Position numbers and translations under genes: made by a program. Below are positions 52,157-61,207 of a stretch of DNA of 64,000 nt, in pieces. Each line of letters starts with the position of its first letter. Within the stretch, counting starts at the first letter, position 1. The stretch comes from Glycocaulis sp050485565 (GTDB lineage: Bacteria > Pseudomonadota > Alphaproteobacteria > Caulobacterales > Maricaulaceae): assembly GCF_050485565.1 (NCBI RefSeq), contig NZ_JBJHBQ010000010.1:1-64000 (forward strand), given 5' to 3'. The notes beneath the pieces were generated by a model, which was not told the DNA's origin, made no database searches, and was given only the letters and a program-made list of their open reading frames with translations.

Positions 52157-52834
52157 TCAGAAGTCCAGATCGGCATACCAGCGCGCGGGCGGCAGGCCGG
52201 GCAGGCGGTCATCCAGCAGGGAGCGGAAAGCCGGACGGCACTTGATGCGCTCATACCAGGCCTTGGCCGCCGGGAAGCTGTCCCAGGGTACATCGCCGAG
52301 ATAATCGACACAGGAGAGATGCGCCGCCGCCACCAGATCGGCCATGGAGTATCGCGGACCCGCCAGCCCGTCGCGGCGCTCCAGCAGCATGCTCATATAA
52401 TCAAGATGGGCGCGCAGGAAATCGCGCCCCGCCCGGATGACCGAAGCGTCGGGAGAACCCAGATTCTGCATGCGCTTTTCCAGCTTCTCATGCAGCAGAT
52501 AGGCATTCACCTCGGCATCGAACTTGCGGTCAAACCAGGTCACGAGGCGGCGCACCTCGGCCCGGCCTGCCGGGTCTGATGGCAGAAGCGGCGGTTCGGG
52601 CCGGGTTTCTTCCAGATGGGCGAGGATCGCATCGGCCTGCACGATGACCAGCGGGGCCTCGCCACTACGGTCCTCCAGAACGGGCGTCAGCCCCGCCGGG
52701 TTGAGATCAAAGAAAGTATCCTCCGGCTCCCAGACACGCTGGAAGCGCAGCTCCACGGCGCACGCCTTCTCGGCCAGCGCAAGACGCGCCTGCCGAGACC
52801 AGGGATCAAGGGGCCAGTGGTGCAGAATGAACAT
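52157..52834 (-). CDS. fzlA: FzlA-like glutathione S-transferase fold protein
   Basis: A 225-residue GST: thioredoxin-like N-domain (FILHHWPLDPWSRQARLALAEK, LNPAGLTPVLED, VQADAILAHLEET) and an all-helical C-domain ending CRPAFRSLLDDRLPGLPP and YADLDF. The conserved C-terminal tail recalls Caulobacter FzlA, an FtsZ-binding GST-like protein that promotes constriction; the tail is needed for that role. FzlA does not use glutathione, and the usual catalytic Ser/Cys position here reads W-S-R. The assignment to FzlA over a generic GST is inference. 44 bases downstream of the CDF gene. Confidence 0.72.
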   Translation of the reverse strand: MFILHHWPLDPWSRQARLALAEKACAVELRFQRVWEPEDTFFDLNPAGLTPVLEDRSGEAPLVIVQADAILAHLEETRPEPPLLPSDPAGRAEVRRLVTWFDRKFDAEVNAYLLHEKLEKRMQNLGSPDASVIRAGRDFLRAHLDYMSMLLERRDGLAGPRYSMADLVAAAHLSCVDYLGDVPWDSFPAAKAWYERIKCRPAFRSLLDDRLPGLPPARWYADLDF

Positions 52835-52878
52835 CGGGAAAACGCTAATGCGCTTCGCGCGGCGGTTTAAGCGCCTAT

Positions 52879-53883
52879 TCAGCGCGCGCCGCCATCGTGG
52901 GGCTCAGGGTCGGCATCGAAAAAGCCGCGCCCGTGCGCCTCGCCATACCCTTTGGGATCGGAATGGATCAGCAGATCGGCGGCCGGATAGTGCGCGAGCA
53001 CCCGGTTCTCCGCGTCCACCACCACATCGTGGGCGTCTTTCAGGGACTGGTAGGGGTCAAGATCCATATGGACCTGAATATGGATGAGCGGACCCGCCGC
53101 GCGCGTGCGCAGCTCGTGAATGCCCAGCACGCGCGGATCGTCAGTGAGGAGCGCCTCGATATGCGCGCGAGTTTCGTCGGGAAGCTCCCGGTCGAGCAGC
53201 TGGTTCACCGAATCCCGGCCAAGCTCATAAGCCGATTTGGCCAGCAGGAAGCCGACAAACAGGGCCAGCACCGGATCGGCCCAGTCAAAACCGGCAAACA
53301 CCGCCAGCGCAATCCCGCCCATCACGGCGAGATTGGACAATATGTCGGCGGTATAGTGCGCGCGGTCGCCCGTCACCGCGATGGAACCGGTGCGCCGGAT
53401 CACCAGCGTCTGCATGCGGACAAGGCCAAGCGTCAGGACCAGCGACAGCGCCATTACCGCCAGCGCCCAGCCACCGGCTGCCACGGGCTGCGGATCAATC
53501 AGCCGGCGCGTGCCTTCCACAAACAGGAAGAGGGCAGAGGCCGCTACCAATACTGCCTGCAGGAGGCTGGAAAAGGCTTCCGCCTTGCCATGGCCGAAAC
53601 GGTGCTCATTGTCGGCAGGACGGGCCGCATAGCGCACGGCCAGAAAGGCCGTCACAGAGGCGGCAAGGTCCAGAAGCGAGTCAAAAAAGCTCGCCAGCAG
53701 GGCGATCGACCCGGACGCTATCCAGCCCGCGAGCTTGGCGCCCACCAGTATCAGCGCCACGCTGACCGAAAGCGCCGTCGCCATCGTGTTGATGCGCTGG
53801 GACTTGGCAGGGTCCATGCGTCCCGGCCCTGCCAGGCTGGCAGGCTGGATATCCGTTTCGGGCGCGGGTGAAGGTGACGTCAT
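52879..53883 (-). CDS. fieF: Cation diffusion facilitator (FieF/YiiP-like)
   Basis: A 334-residue divalent-metal/proton antiporter with six helices and a cytosolic C-terminal domain. The transport-site residues of YiiP are all present: DSLLD in helix 2 and HYTAD in helix 5, a D-D-H-D set consistent with Zn2+/Fe2+. The C-terminal domain carries HELRTRAAGPLIHIQVHMDLDP and HSDPKG. The ATG at 53883 opens a proline-rich N-terminus. It lies between the creatininase-family and GST genes on one strand. Confidence 0.92.
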   Translation of the reverse strand: MTSPSPAPETDIQPASLAGPGRMDPAKSQRINTMATALSVSVALILVGAKLAGWIASGSIALLASFFDSLLDLAASVTAFLAVRYAARPADNEHRFGHGKAEAFSSLLQAVLVAASALFLFVEGTRRLIDPQPVAAGGWALAVMALSLVLTLGLVRMQTLVIRRTGSIAVTGDRAHYTADILSNLAVMGGIALAVFAGFDWADPVLALFVGFLLAKSAYELGRDSVNQLLDRELPDETRAHIEALLTDDPRVLGIHELRTRAAGPLIHIQVHMDLDPYQSLKDAHDVVVDAENRVLAHYPAADLLIHSDPKGYGEAHGRGFFDADPEPHDGGAR

Positions 53884-53937
53884 GGCGCCGATATAGGCGC
53901 ACACCGTTACATTGTCACCAACACCCGCTGGCGCAGA

Positions 53938-54675
53938 TCAGCTGGCGAAATACGCCTCGACCTCGCGGATCAGGGCTTTCTTGGCCACTTCCACGATGCG
54001 CTTGCCCTTTTCCGGCGTGGCCTGTGAAGGGTCAGAGCCGATCCGGCCATCGGGGAAATTCTTGCGGTAATCGGCCGCATCGGTGAACCAGCCCTCGGGC
54101 GCGACCTTGGGGCTCATCTCCACCTTTTTCACCGCGTCCGGGTAGGCGTAATAGGTGACGGCCACTTCTGAAGCCGTGGCATGGCTGCCGTCGCCTTGCG
54201 GGAACAGCTCCTTGCAGACCTGCGCCACCTCGTCAAACATCCACCACGAGGTCTGTTTGAGCTTGTAGGGACACGCCTCGCCATCCAGCGACCAGGCCGC
54301 ATAGCTTTCCACGAACGCCGCATCGATGGTGGTGATATTCCCGCCATGGCCATTGAGGAAGAAGATGCGCTTGAAGCCATGCCGGTGCAGGCTGTCGATC
54401 CAGTCATTGAGCGCGGCAATCATCGTCGTCGGGCGCAGCGTGATCGTGCCGGTAAAGCCCAAATGATGCTGCGCGGAGCCCACCGAGAAGGTCGGTCCGA
54501 CCAGAAAGCCCGCCTCGTCGCCCGCTTCTTTTGCGATCACTTCAGGACAGATCGCGTCCGTACCCAGCAGGCCATTAGGACCATGCTGCTCGACAGAGCC
54601 GATCGGGATGATGATGCCCTTGGACTTCTTCAGATAGGCTTCTACTTCGGGCCAGCTGGCCTGGTTGAGCTGCAT
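53938..54675 (-). CDS. Creatininase-family amidohydrolase
   Basis: A 245-residue metal-dependent hydrolase: IIPIGSVEQHGPNGLLGTDAIC (metal-binding E, H and D, read in parts), SVGSAQHHLGFTGTITL, FFLNGHGGN and GDGSHATASEVAVT. This set is the creatininase/MftE/formylaminopyrimidine-amidohydrolase family, whose members act on cyclic or linear amides. The true substrate is unknown. The ATG at 54675 is preferred; the longer form has no ribosome site. Divergent from acs. Confidence 0.9.
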   Translation of the reverse strand: MQLNQASWPEVEAYLKKSKGIIIPIGSVEQHGPNGLLGTDAICPEVIAKEAGDEAGFLVGPTFSVGSAQHHLGFTGTITLRPTTMIAALNDWIDSLHRHGFKRIFFLNGHGGNITTIDAAFVESYAAWSLDGEACPYKLKQTSWWMFDEVAQVCKELFPQGDGSHATASEVAVTYYAYPDAVKKVEMSPKVAPEGWFTDAADYRKNFPDGRIGSDPSQATPEKGKRIVEVAKKALIREVEAYFAS

Positions 54676-54855
54676 GCCGGTATGTCTCCCGCCTGGAGGG
54701 GTCAATATTCGCGAGGGAGATCAGCCGATCACGCACCGTCTTGCAAGGGGAGAGGCGCATAAAAGCCTACACATGGTCCGCGCGCTTGCAGGGGCCGGGG
54801 CCTATCGGCCAAGCTTCGCCCGTCAGATGAGAGCCACGCGCGGAGCACGACAGCC

Positions 54856-56802
54856 ATGACAGACGAGATCATCCCGGTAGCCTCCAGCTTCTCAGGCTCG
54901 GACATGAGCGCAGAACGCTACAAGGCCCGGTATGCGCGCTCCATTGAAGAGCCCGATGCGTTCTGGCGTGAGGAGCTGGGCCGGCTCGACTGGATCAGGC
55001 GGCCGGAAAAAATCTCCGATGTCTCGTTCAACAAGGATGATTTCCGCATTCGCTGGTTCGAAGACGGCATCCTCAATGTCTCGGTGAACTGCATTGACCG
55101 GCATCTGGAGACCCGTGCCAACAAGCCCGCCCTGATCTGGGAGGGCGATCACCCCGCCCATCACCATTCGATCACCTACCGCCAGCTGCACGACCATGTG
55201 TGCCGCTTTGCCAACGTGCTCAAAATGCTGGGTGTGAAGAAGGGCGACCGTGTCACGCTCTACATGCCGATGATCCCGCAGGCCGTCTTTGCCATGCTCG
55301 CCTGCACGCGCATTGGCGCGGTGCATTCGGTGGTGTTTGGCGGCTTTTCGCCCGAAGCCCTGTCAGGCCGGATCAATGATTGCCAGAGCGAGTTTGTCAT
55401 CACCGCCGATCAGGGCGTGCGCGGCGGCAGGGCCATACCCCTGAAAGACAATGTGGACGAAGCGCTGAAAAGCGCGCCCGGCGTCAAACGCGTGCTGTGC
55501 GTGAAGCATACCGGCGCGAACGTGCACTGGGAGGAGGGCCGCGATTACTGGTATCACGACCTGTCCATCCAGGTGGACGCCCATTGCGCGCCCGAACCGA
55601 TGGGCGCCGAAGACCCGCTCTTCATTCTCTACACCTCCGGCTCCACCGGAAAGCCCAAGGGCGTGCTGCACACCACAGGCGGATATCTTCTGTGGGCCAC
55701 CATGACCCACGCCCTCACCTTCGATGCGAAGGAAGACGATATCTTCTGGTGTACAGCCGATATCGGCTGGGTGACGGGCCATTCCTACATCGTCTATGGC
55801 CCGCTCGCGAACGGGGCGACCAGCCTGATGTTTGAAGGCGTGCCAACCTGGCCGGATGCCTCGCGCTTCTGGCAGGTGATTGAAAAGCACAAAGTTTCGG
55901 TTTTCTACACCGCCCCCACCGCCATCCGCGCCCTGATGCGCCTGGGCGATGATCCGGTGACGAAGCATGACCGCTCCTCCTTGCGCCTTCTGGGCACGGT
56001 GGGCGAGCCGATTAATCCCGAAGCCTGGCGCTGGTATCACAAGACGGTCGGCAACGGACATTGCCCCATCGTGGATACCTGGTGGCAGACCGAGACCGGC
56101 GGGCATCTCATCACGCCGCTGCCCGGCGCCCATGGCCTCAAACCCGGCTCGGCCAGCTTCCCCATGTTCGGCGTCCAGCCCGCCCTTGTCGATAATGAGG
56201 GCAAGCGCCTGCCCGATAGCGGCGCGGCGGAAGGTAATCTGGTGCTGCTGGGTTCATGGCCGGGGCAGATGCGCACCGTCTATGGCGATGACCGGCGCTT
56301 CTTCGATACGTATTTCTCCACCTATCCCGGCTATTATTTCACCGGCGACGGCGCGCGCCGTGATGAGGACGGGTACTGGTGGATTACCGGCCGGGTCGAC
56401 GATGTGCTCAATGTCTCCGGCCACCGTCTGGGTACGGCCGAGATCGAGAGCGCGCTGGTGCTTCACCCCGATGTCGCCGAGGCCGCTGTCGTGGGCTATC
56501 CGCACGACATCAAGGGGCAGGGCGTGTGGTGCTATGTGACGCTGAATGAGGGCGTCGAGGCTGGCGATAGGCTGGAAAAGGCCCTCAAAGACCAGGTGCG
56601 CAAGGAAATCGGCCCCGTCGCCAGCCCGGACGTGATCCAGTTCACGCCCGGCCTGCCCAAGACGCGTTCAGGCAAGATCATGCGGCGAATACTGCGCAAG
56701 ATCGCCGAGAACGAGCTGGAGTCGCTCGGCGACACCTCGACGCTCGCTGATCCGGGTGTCGTCCAGTCCCTGATCGAAGGTCGGACCAAGGCGGGCGGTT
56801 AG
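54856..56802 (+). CDS. acs: Acetyl-CoA synthetase
   Basis: A 648-residue enzyme activating acetate (and perhaps propionate) to acetyl-CoA. N-terminal ACAS region, P-loop YTSGSTGKPKGVLHT (about residue 260), TADIGWVTGHSY, VDTWWQTETGGH, YFTGDGARRDEDGYWWITGR, DVLNVSGHRLGTAEIE and the acetylation-site lysine in PKTRSGKIMRR. The conserved lysine suggests control by reversible acetylation, though no acetylase/deacetylase lies beside it. Full length; single gene. Confidence 0.97.
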   Translation: MTDEIIPVASSFSGSDMSAERYKARYARSIEEPDAFWREELGRLDWIRRPEKISDVSFNKDDFRIRWFEDGILNVSVNCIDRHLETRANKPALIWEGDHPAHHHSITYRQLHDHVCRFANVLKMLGVKKGDRVTLYMPMIPQAVFAMLACTRIGAVHSVVFGGFSPEALSGRINDCQSEFVITADQGVRGGRAIPLKDNVDEALKSAPGVKRVLCVKHTGANVHWEEGRDYWYHDLSIQVDAHCAPEPMGAEDPLFILYTSGSTGKPKGVLHTTGGYLLWATMTHALTFDAKEDDIFWCTADIGWVTGHSYIVYGPLANGATSLMFEGVPTWPDASRFWQVIEKHKVSVFYTAPTAIRALMRLGDDPVTKHDRSSLRLLGTVGEPINPEAWRWYHKTVGNGHCPIVDTWWQTETGGHLITPLPGAHGLKPGSASFPMFGVQPALVDNEGKRLPDSGAAEGNLVLLGSWPGQMRTVYGDDRRFFDTYFSTYPGYYFTGDGARRDEDGYWWITGRVDDVLNVSGHRLGTAEIESALVLHPDVAEAAVVGYPHDIKGQGVWCYVTLNEGVEAGDRLEKALKDQVRKEIGPVASPDVIQFTPGLPKTRSGKIMRRILRKIAENELESLGDTSTLADPGVVQSLIEGRTKAGG

Positions 56803-56901
56803 TGAGGCGCTAACCCAAAGGCGCGCTTTGGCTGGTGCCCACCCTGAACACGCCTATCCTTGCAGGCATAATGAGGCTCTCGAGGGGTTAAAAGGGTCGC
56901 C

Positions 56902-57372
56902 ATGAACCGCAGGACCGTCTCCGTGCTATTCGTCTGCACGGGCAATATATGCCGCTCGCCCCTGGCACAGGGTGTGGCCGAGGCCATGGCCGCAAAACTG
57001 AACAAGGCGATGGTGTTTGACTCGGCCGGTACCGGCGACTGGCATGCAGGCGAAGCCCCCGATCCGCGCGCCGTGGAAGCCGCCGCGCGGCGCGGCTATC
57101 ACATCGCCGATCAGCGCGCCCGCGCGCTCAGCGATGAGGATTTCGCGCGCTTTGACCACATTATCGGCATGGATAGCGGTCACAAGCGCTGGCTGCTGAC
57201 GGCGCGTGATGTGCGCCGGCTGGAAGAACGCCCCGTCTCCATGCTGATGGACTGGTCGGTAGGACTGGCGGGCAAGGACGTGCCCGATCCCTATTATGGC
57301 GACGATGCGGCCTTTGAACACGCGCTGGACCTGATCGAGAAGGGCGTGGACGGCCTTGTCCGGCGTATGTGA
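56902..57372 (+). CDS. Low-molecular-weight protein-tyrosine phosphatase
   Basis: A 156-residue phosphatase with the C-x5-R loop FVCTGNICRSPLAQG (Cys at about residue 13) and the general acid aspartate in DVPDPYYGDDAAF. It lacks the extra cysteines of ArsC (compare arsC at 31648), so it is a true LMW-PTP acting on phosphotyrosine or small phosphoesters. Its partner kinase is not in the window. The small membrane-protein gene starts 64 bases after it. Confidence 0.93.
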   Translation: MNRRTVSVLFVCTGNICRSPLAQGVAEAMAAKLNKAMVFDSAGTGDWHAGEAPDPRAVEAAARRGYHIADQRARALSDEDFARFDHIIGMDSGHKRWLLTARDVRRLEERPVSMLMDWSVGLAGKDVPDPYYGDDAAFEHALDLIEKGVDGLVRRM

Positions 57373-57435
57373 AGGCGGCTGCCCGGCCGGTCTTCACCCT
57401 TGGCAGCCCCGCCCGGCCCGCGCTACAGGGGGGCC

Positions 57436-57540
57436 ATGCGCACCATTCGCCGCCCGGCCCTTTTCATCACCGCGATTCTGATCAGCTTTGGACTGGCCAT
57501 GGCCGGCATCATCGCCCTCGCTCTGAAAGCGCTGCCGTGA
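57436..57540 (+). CDS. 34-residue single-pass membrane protein upstream of zapE
   Basis: Sequence begins MRTIRRPALFITAILISFG: two arginines at the N-terminus, then one hydrophobic helix of about 23 residues, ending LALKALP. The positive-inside layout predicts an inner-membrane anchor with the N-terminus in the cytosol. GGGGGG precedes the ATG, a weak ribosome site. Its TGA overlaps the GTG start of zapE (GTGA), so translation is probably coupled. No family recognised. Confidence 0.6.
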   Translation: MRTIRRPALFITAILISFGLAMAGIIALALKALP

Positions 57541-58631
57541 CACCGTCCAAGGCGCTGGAGGAAGGCATTGCTGAGGGCCGCCTGACCGAAGATGGCGGCC
57601 AGCGCGCCATTGCGCTCTATCTCGACACGCTGATCGAGGACATTGAGGGCTGGAAGGGCGGCAGGTCCGGCCTGCTGCGCAAATCAAGCCCGCCGCCCAA
57701 AGGGCTTTATCTCTGGGGCGGGGTCGGTACGGGCAAATCCCTCCTGATGGATCTCTTCCACGACGCGGTGAGCCTCAAGGCCAAGCGCCGCGTGCACTTC
57801 CACGCCTTCATGCAGGACGTGCATGCCCGTATCGCGCGTGAACGCGAGACGAAAAAGGGCGAGCCCCTGATCGCCGTGGCTGACGAGATCGCCCGTGAAA
57901 CCCGGCTTTTATGCTTTGACGAGTTGCAGGTGACCAATGTTGCCGATGCGATGATCCTTGGCCGCCTGTTTGAACGCCTGTTCGACAAGGGCGTGGTCGT
58001 CATCGCCACCTCCAACCGCCACCCGTCAGAGCTCTATAAGAATGGCCTCAACCGCCAGCTTTTTGAGCCCTTCATTACCATGATCGAGGCAAAGCTGGAC
58101 GTGATGCGTCTCGATAGCGGGCGCGATTACCGTCTGGAGCGCCTGTCTGCCGCGCCGGTCTATTACACGCCGCTGGACGAAGAGGCCGATGCGGCGATGG
58201 ATGCCGCCTTTGCCCGCCTCACGCTGGGCGCGCGGGCGCAGAGCTGCACGCTCACCATTCAGGGCCGCACGCTGGAGGTCACGCGCGAAGCGGCTGGCGT
58301 CGCCCGTTTCAGCTTTGCGGAGCTGTGCGCAAGGCCGCTGGGGGCTGCGGATTATCTGATGCTGGCCGAAACCTTCCACACAATCCTCATCGACCATGTG
58401 CCGGTGATGAGCCCGCGAAAACGCGATGAGGCCGCCCGCTTCGTCACCCTTATAGACGCGCTCTACGATACCCGCGCCAAGCTGGTGATGAGCGCCGAAG
58501 CCGAACCTTCCGGTCTCTACCCCGATGGCGATGGCGCGTTCGAGTTTGAACGTACCGCCTCGCGCCTGATGGAGATGCGCAGCCTTGAATATCTGGCCGC
58601 CGAGAGGCGATTAGCCTCGCCTGAAAGGTAA
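57537..58631 (+). CDS. zapE: Cell-division ATPase ZapE (AFG1-like)
   Basis: A 364-residue AFG1/ZapE P-loop ATPase: KGLYLWGGVGTGKSLLMDLFHD (Walker A, read in parts, about residue 60), VHFHAFMQDVHARI, LLCFDELQVTNVADAMIL (Walker B), VVIATSNRHPSELYKNGLNRQLFEPFI in segments, and a C-terminal LVMSAEAEPSGLY block. ZapE destabilises or constricts FtsZ late in division and acts at inner-membrane sites. The GTG start at 57537 lies in the overlap with the small membrane-protein gene, which could serve as its anchor. The longer upstream frame is spurious. Confidence 0.93.
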   Translation: MTPSKALEEGIAEGRLTEDGGQRAIALYLDTLIEDIEGWKGGRSGLLRKSSPPPKGLYLWGGVGTGKSLLMDLFHDAVSLKAKRRVHFHAFMQDVHARIARERETKKGEPLIAVADEIARETRLLCFDELQVTNVADAMILGRLFERLFDKGVVVIATSNRHPSELYKNGLNRQLFEPFITMIEAKLDVMRLDSGRDYRLERLSAAPVYYTPLDEEADAAMDAAFARLTLGARAQSCTLTIQGRTLEVTREAAGVARFSFAELCARPLGAADYLMLAETFHTILIDHVPVMSPRKRDEAARFVTLIDALYDTRAKLVMSAEAEPSGLYPDGDGAFEFERTASRLMEMRSLEYLAAERRLASPER

Positions 58632-58712
58632 ATTTTGTGTAACCTTCGACACGCTGAACCGGCAGGATAGGGCCTGCCGGGCTGAATTTTCGCGTGCTGA
58701 GGGGGAAATATA

Positions 58713-59417
58713 ATGCGGGTAATTATCGCGGCCATTCTGGCCGGTGGGCTGTCATTGGCGGCGCTGTGGGGCGCTGACAAATATCTGGGTATTGGCGGGG
58801 CCGTACCGGCACCGGAAGAGGCTGAAGACGCCGCCGACGCGGTGGATGATGCGGTCGACGAGGATGAAAACGGCTTCATTGCCGAAGACTTCGAGGACGT
58901 CGCGGGCGAGCCCGTAGAGGAATTCTTCGAGGAAGAGGCTGCGCCGGTCGAGGAGGCTGCTGGCCGCTTCATCAACACCGCCGAAACCGATTATCACGGC
59001 TATTACATGCCCAGCGGGCTCATCCAGACCGGCGACTGGGTGCTGCGTCATATCCATATCGGCCATGCCAGCCAGTTCGAAGCCTTCGAGGAAAGCGGGC
59101 AGGACGCCGGTCTCGTGCCGGTCTGGATCGAGTTCATGCATGTCGATTCTGAAATGCTCACCACCGAGGAAGGGTTTGAATACCCCTCTGAATCCCGGCG
59201 CGTCCTGGCGGATCGCTTCCATATCGGCGAGGCGAATTTCGAGTTCGACGCCAGCCATGACGAGATCGGCGATGTCTATGTCTATGGATCACTCGATGCC
59301 GAGCAGATCCAGGGGCCAGTGGAGGGCACCACCGGCATTCCGGCACTGACGGGCGGCATGGAGCTCAATGGCGAGCGCCTGCGCAATGTCTCCTTCGACC
59401 ACTGGTACGGCCACTAG
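58713..59417 (+). CDS. Exported or anchored hypothetical protein with acidic linker
   Basis: A 234-residue protein: N-terminal hydrophobic segment (VIIAAILAGGLSLAALWGA) acting as a signal anchor, a highly acidic linker of about 50 residues (EEAEDAADAVDDAVDEDEN region), and a C-terminal beta-rich domain (about 90-234) with GYYMPSGLIQTGDWVLRHI and FDASHDEIGDVYVYGSLDAEQ, read in parts. No cysteines in the domain. I do not recognise a family. It follows zapE by 81 bases and ends at a strong terminator. Confidence 0.72.
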   Translation: MRVIIAAILAGGLSLAALWGADKYLGIGGAVPAPEEAEDAADAVDDAVDEDENGFIAEDFEDVAGEPVEEFFEEEAAPVEEAAGRFINTAETDYHGYYMPSGLIQTGDWVLRHIHIGHASQFEAFEESGQDAGLVPVWIEFMHVDSEMLTTEEGFEYPSESRRVLADRFHIGEANFEFDASHDEIGDVYVYGSLDAEQIQGPVEGTTGIPALTGGMELNGERLRNVSFDHWYGH

Positions 59418-59442
59418 GCGAGAGGCATCTTAAGGGTATGTG

Positions 59443-59474
59443 AAAAGCCGCCCCGGCTCCGGGGCGGCTTTTTC
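59443..59474. terminator. Bidirectional rho-independent terminator
   Basis: A-tract then GCCGCCCCGG / CCGGGGCGGC (about 59447-59470) with a two-base loop and five T residues. It serves the hypothetical gene on the plus strand and the convergent DUF6265 gene. Confidence 0.9.
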
Positions 59475-59479
59475 GCCTT

Positions 59480-59923
59480 CTAGTCCTGAAGGGTCCAGTG
59501 CCAGCTGATCTCCCGGCTGCGGTCCAGGGTGGAGATGGTGGCGCTCAGCCTGTCGCCCTCGCGCGTATACTCGATACGCTGGGGAAAATCGTGGTCGGGA
59601 TTTTCAAACACCGCACTGTCACCGTCTTGCGACACAAGGTCGAAGCGCACGGGCGGGCGCCCGCCCGGCTGGGCAACATAAACCGTCTCCTCGCCGGTGG
59701 TGATATGGAGAAATTCGAAGCTGACGGCCCGGCCATCACGGATGGTGCGGCCCATGCCGGTCATCAGCCCGCCCTCTGGTGCCATCCAGACTTCCTCGGA
59801 AACGCGGCCATTATTCTCGCTGCGCCAGTGACCGGCCAGCCAGGCAAGATCAGGTTCGTCGGCAAAGGCCGGGGCGGCCGGAACGGCAAGGGCAAGGCAG
59901 AGGGCAAGCATTGACAGGCGCAT
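59480..59923 (-). CDS. Secreted DUF6265 protein
   Basis: A 147-residue protein with a signal peptide (MRLSMLALCLALAVPAAPAFA). The mature domain, DLAWLAGHWRSENNGRVSEEVW, APEGGLMTGMGRT, FEFLHI, then NPDHDFPQRIEY, fits the DUF6265 lipocalin-like fold. Function unknown; related proteins bind small hydrophobic ligands in some cases. The ATG at 59923 is favoured since GGAG lies nine bases upstream; three tandem in-frame ATG/GTG codons precede it. Confidence 0.82.
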   Translation of the reverse strand: MRLSMLALCLALAVPAAPAFADEPDLAWLAGHWRSENNGRVSEEVWMAPEGGLMTGMGRTIRDGRAVSFEFLHITTGEETVYVAQPGGRPPVRFDLVSQDGDSAVFENPDHDFPQRIEYTREGDRLSATISTLDRSREISWHWTLQD

Positions 59924-60094
59924 CACCATCATCTCCGTCTCAGGGCAGTTATCTGCTGTACGCGCGCGCTCACCACCGCGCAAGCGCGCACCCGCATTGC
60001 AGAGCGCTTCGCTTGGCGCTAGACACGCGGCCATCGGTTTTTGCGCCGCAGCACATCCCTTCGCACGGCGCCCCAACTAGCCAAGGAGAGGCTC

Positions 60095-61063
60095 ATGGCC
60101 CGCAAGAAGATTGCCCTTATCGGCGCCGGCATGATCGGCGGTACGCTTGCCCATATCGCCGCGCGCGAGGAGCTGGGCGATGTCGTCCTGATGGACCTGG
60201 CTGAAGGCACCGCCAAGGGCAAGGCGCTCGATATCGCTGAAGCGAGCCCCGTGTTTGGCAAGGACAGCCATCTCTCGGGCGGTTCGGTGGAAGACTACTC
60301 GCCGATTAAAGGCGCGGATGTGTGCATCGTGACTGCCGGCGTGCCGCGCAAGCCCGGCATGAGCCGCGATGATCTTCTGGGCATCAATTTGAAAGTGATG
60401 AAGGCCGTTGGTGAAGGCATCAAGAAATATGCCCCGAACGCCTTCGTGATCTGCATCACCAATCCGCTCGACGCGATGGTCTGGGCCTTGCGTGAGTTTT
60501 CCGGCCTGCCGCACAACATGGTGGTCGGCATGGCAGGCGTGCTGGACTCGGCGCGCTTCCGCTGGTTCCTGGCTGAAGAATTCAAGGTGTCGGTCGAAGA
60601 CGTCACCGCCTTCGTGATGGGCGGGCATGGCGACACCATGGTGCCGCTGACGCGCTATTCCACCGTGGCGGGCATCCCGGTGCCGGACATGATCGCGATG
60701 GGCTGGACCACGCAAGAGAAGATCGACGCCATCGTGGACCGCACCCGTTCTGGCGGCGGCGAGATCGTCCAGCTTCTGGGCAATGGGTCGGCCTTCTATG
60801 CGCCGGCCGAAAGCGCGATTGCCATGGCCAAATCCTATCTCAACGACAAGAAGCGCGTCCTGCCCTGCGCGGTGCATCTCACCGGCCAGTTCGGCGTAAA
60901 GGACATGTATGTCGGCGTACCGGTGGTGATCGGTGCGGGCGGCGCGGAAAAGATCGTCGAGATCAGCCTGAATGCTGACGAACAGAAAATGTTCGATCAC
61001 TCGGTCGATGCCGTGAAGGGCCTTGTGAAGGCCTGCAAGGACATCGATCCGAGCCTGGCGTAA
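60095..61063 (+). CDS. mdh: Malate dehydrogenase (LDH-like)
   Basis: A 322-residue NAD-dependent enzyme of the TCA cycle: MARKKIALIGAGMIGGTLAH (Rossmann), VVLMDLAEG, AGVPRKPGMSRDDLLGIN, CITNPLDAMVWAL, MAGVLDSARFR and the catalytic histidine in VMGGHGDTMVPL. The arginine in PRKPGMSRDDL marks oxaloacetate binding, as in LDH-like MDHs. AAGGAGAGG lies seven bases before the ATG. The suc operon that often follows is absent here; repeat copy 2 follows instead. Confidence 0.96.
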   Translation: MARKKIALIGAGMIGGTLAHIAAREELGDVVLMDLAEGTAKGKALDIAEASPVFGKDSHLSGGSVEDYSPIKGADVCIVTAGVPRKPGMSRDDLLGINLKVMKAVGEGIKKYAPNAFVICITNPLDAMVWALREFSGLPHNMVVGMAGVLDSARFRWFLAEEFKVSVEDVTAFVMGGHGDTMVPLTRYSTVAGIPVPDMIAMGWTTQEKIDAIVDRTRSGGGEIVQLLGNGSAFYAPAESAIAMAKSYLNDKKRVLPCAVHLTGQFGVKDMYVGVPVVIGAGGAEKIVEISLNADEQKMFDHSVDAVKGLVKACKDIDPSLA

Positions 61064-61067
61064 CCGT

Positions 61068-61185
61068 TTTCCTCCCCCGTTTACGGGGGAGGTGTCAGCG
61101 CAGCTGACGGAGGGGGGAAACCTTTCTTTTCAAGATCCCCCCCTCGGTCCTCCGGACCACTCCCCCCGTAAACGGGGGGAGAAAC
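61068..61185. repeat. 118-bp palindromic repeat, copy 2
   Basis: Same architecture as the copy at 52016-52133: outer TCCCCCGTTTACGGGGGA and TCCCCCCGTAAACGGGGGGA hairpins, centre GGAGGGGGG, inner GGTCCTCCGGACC hairpin. Ends are near-identical and the centre is diverged. It begins within five bases of the mdh stop and ends 22 bases before asd, so any mdh-asd transcript includes it. Confidence 0.82.
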
Positions 61186-61207
61186 CTGCATATCAGGAAC
61201 CACTTCC

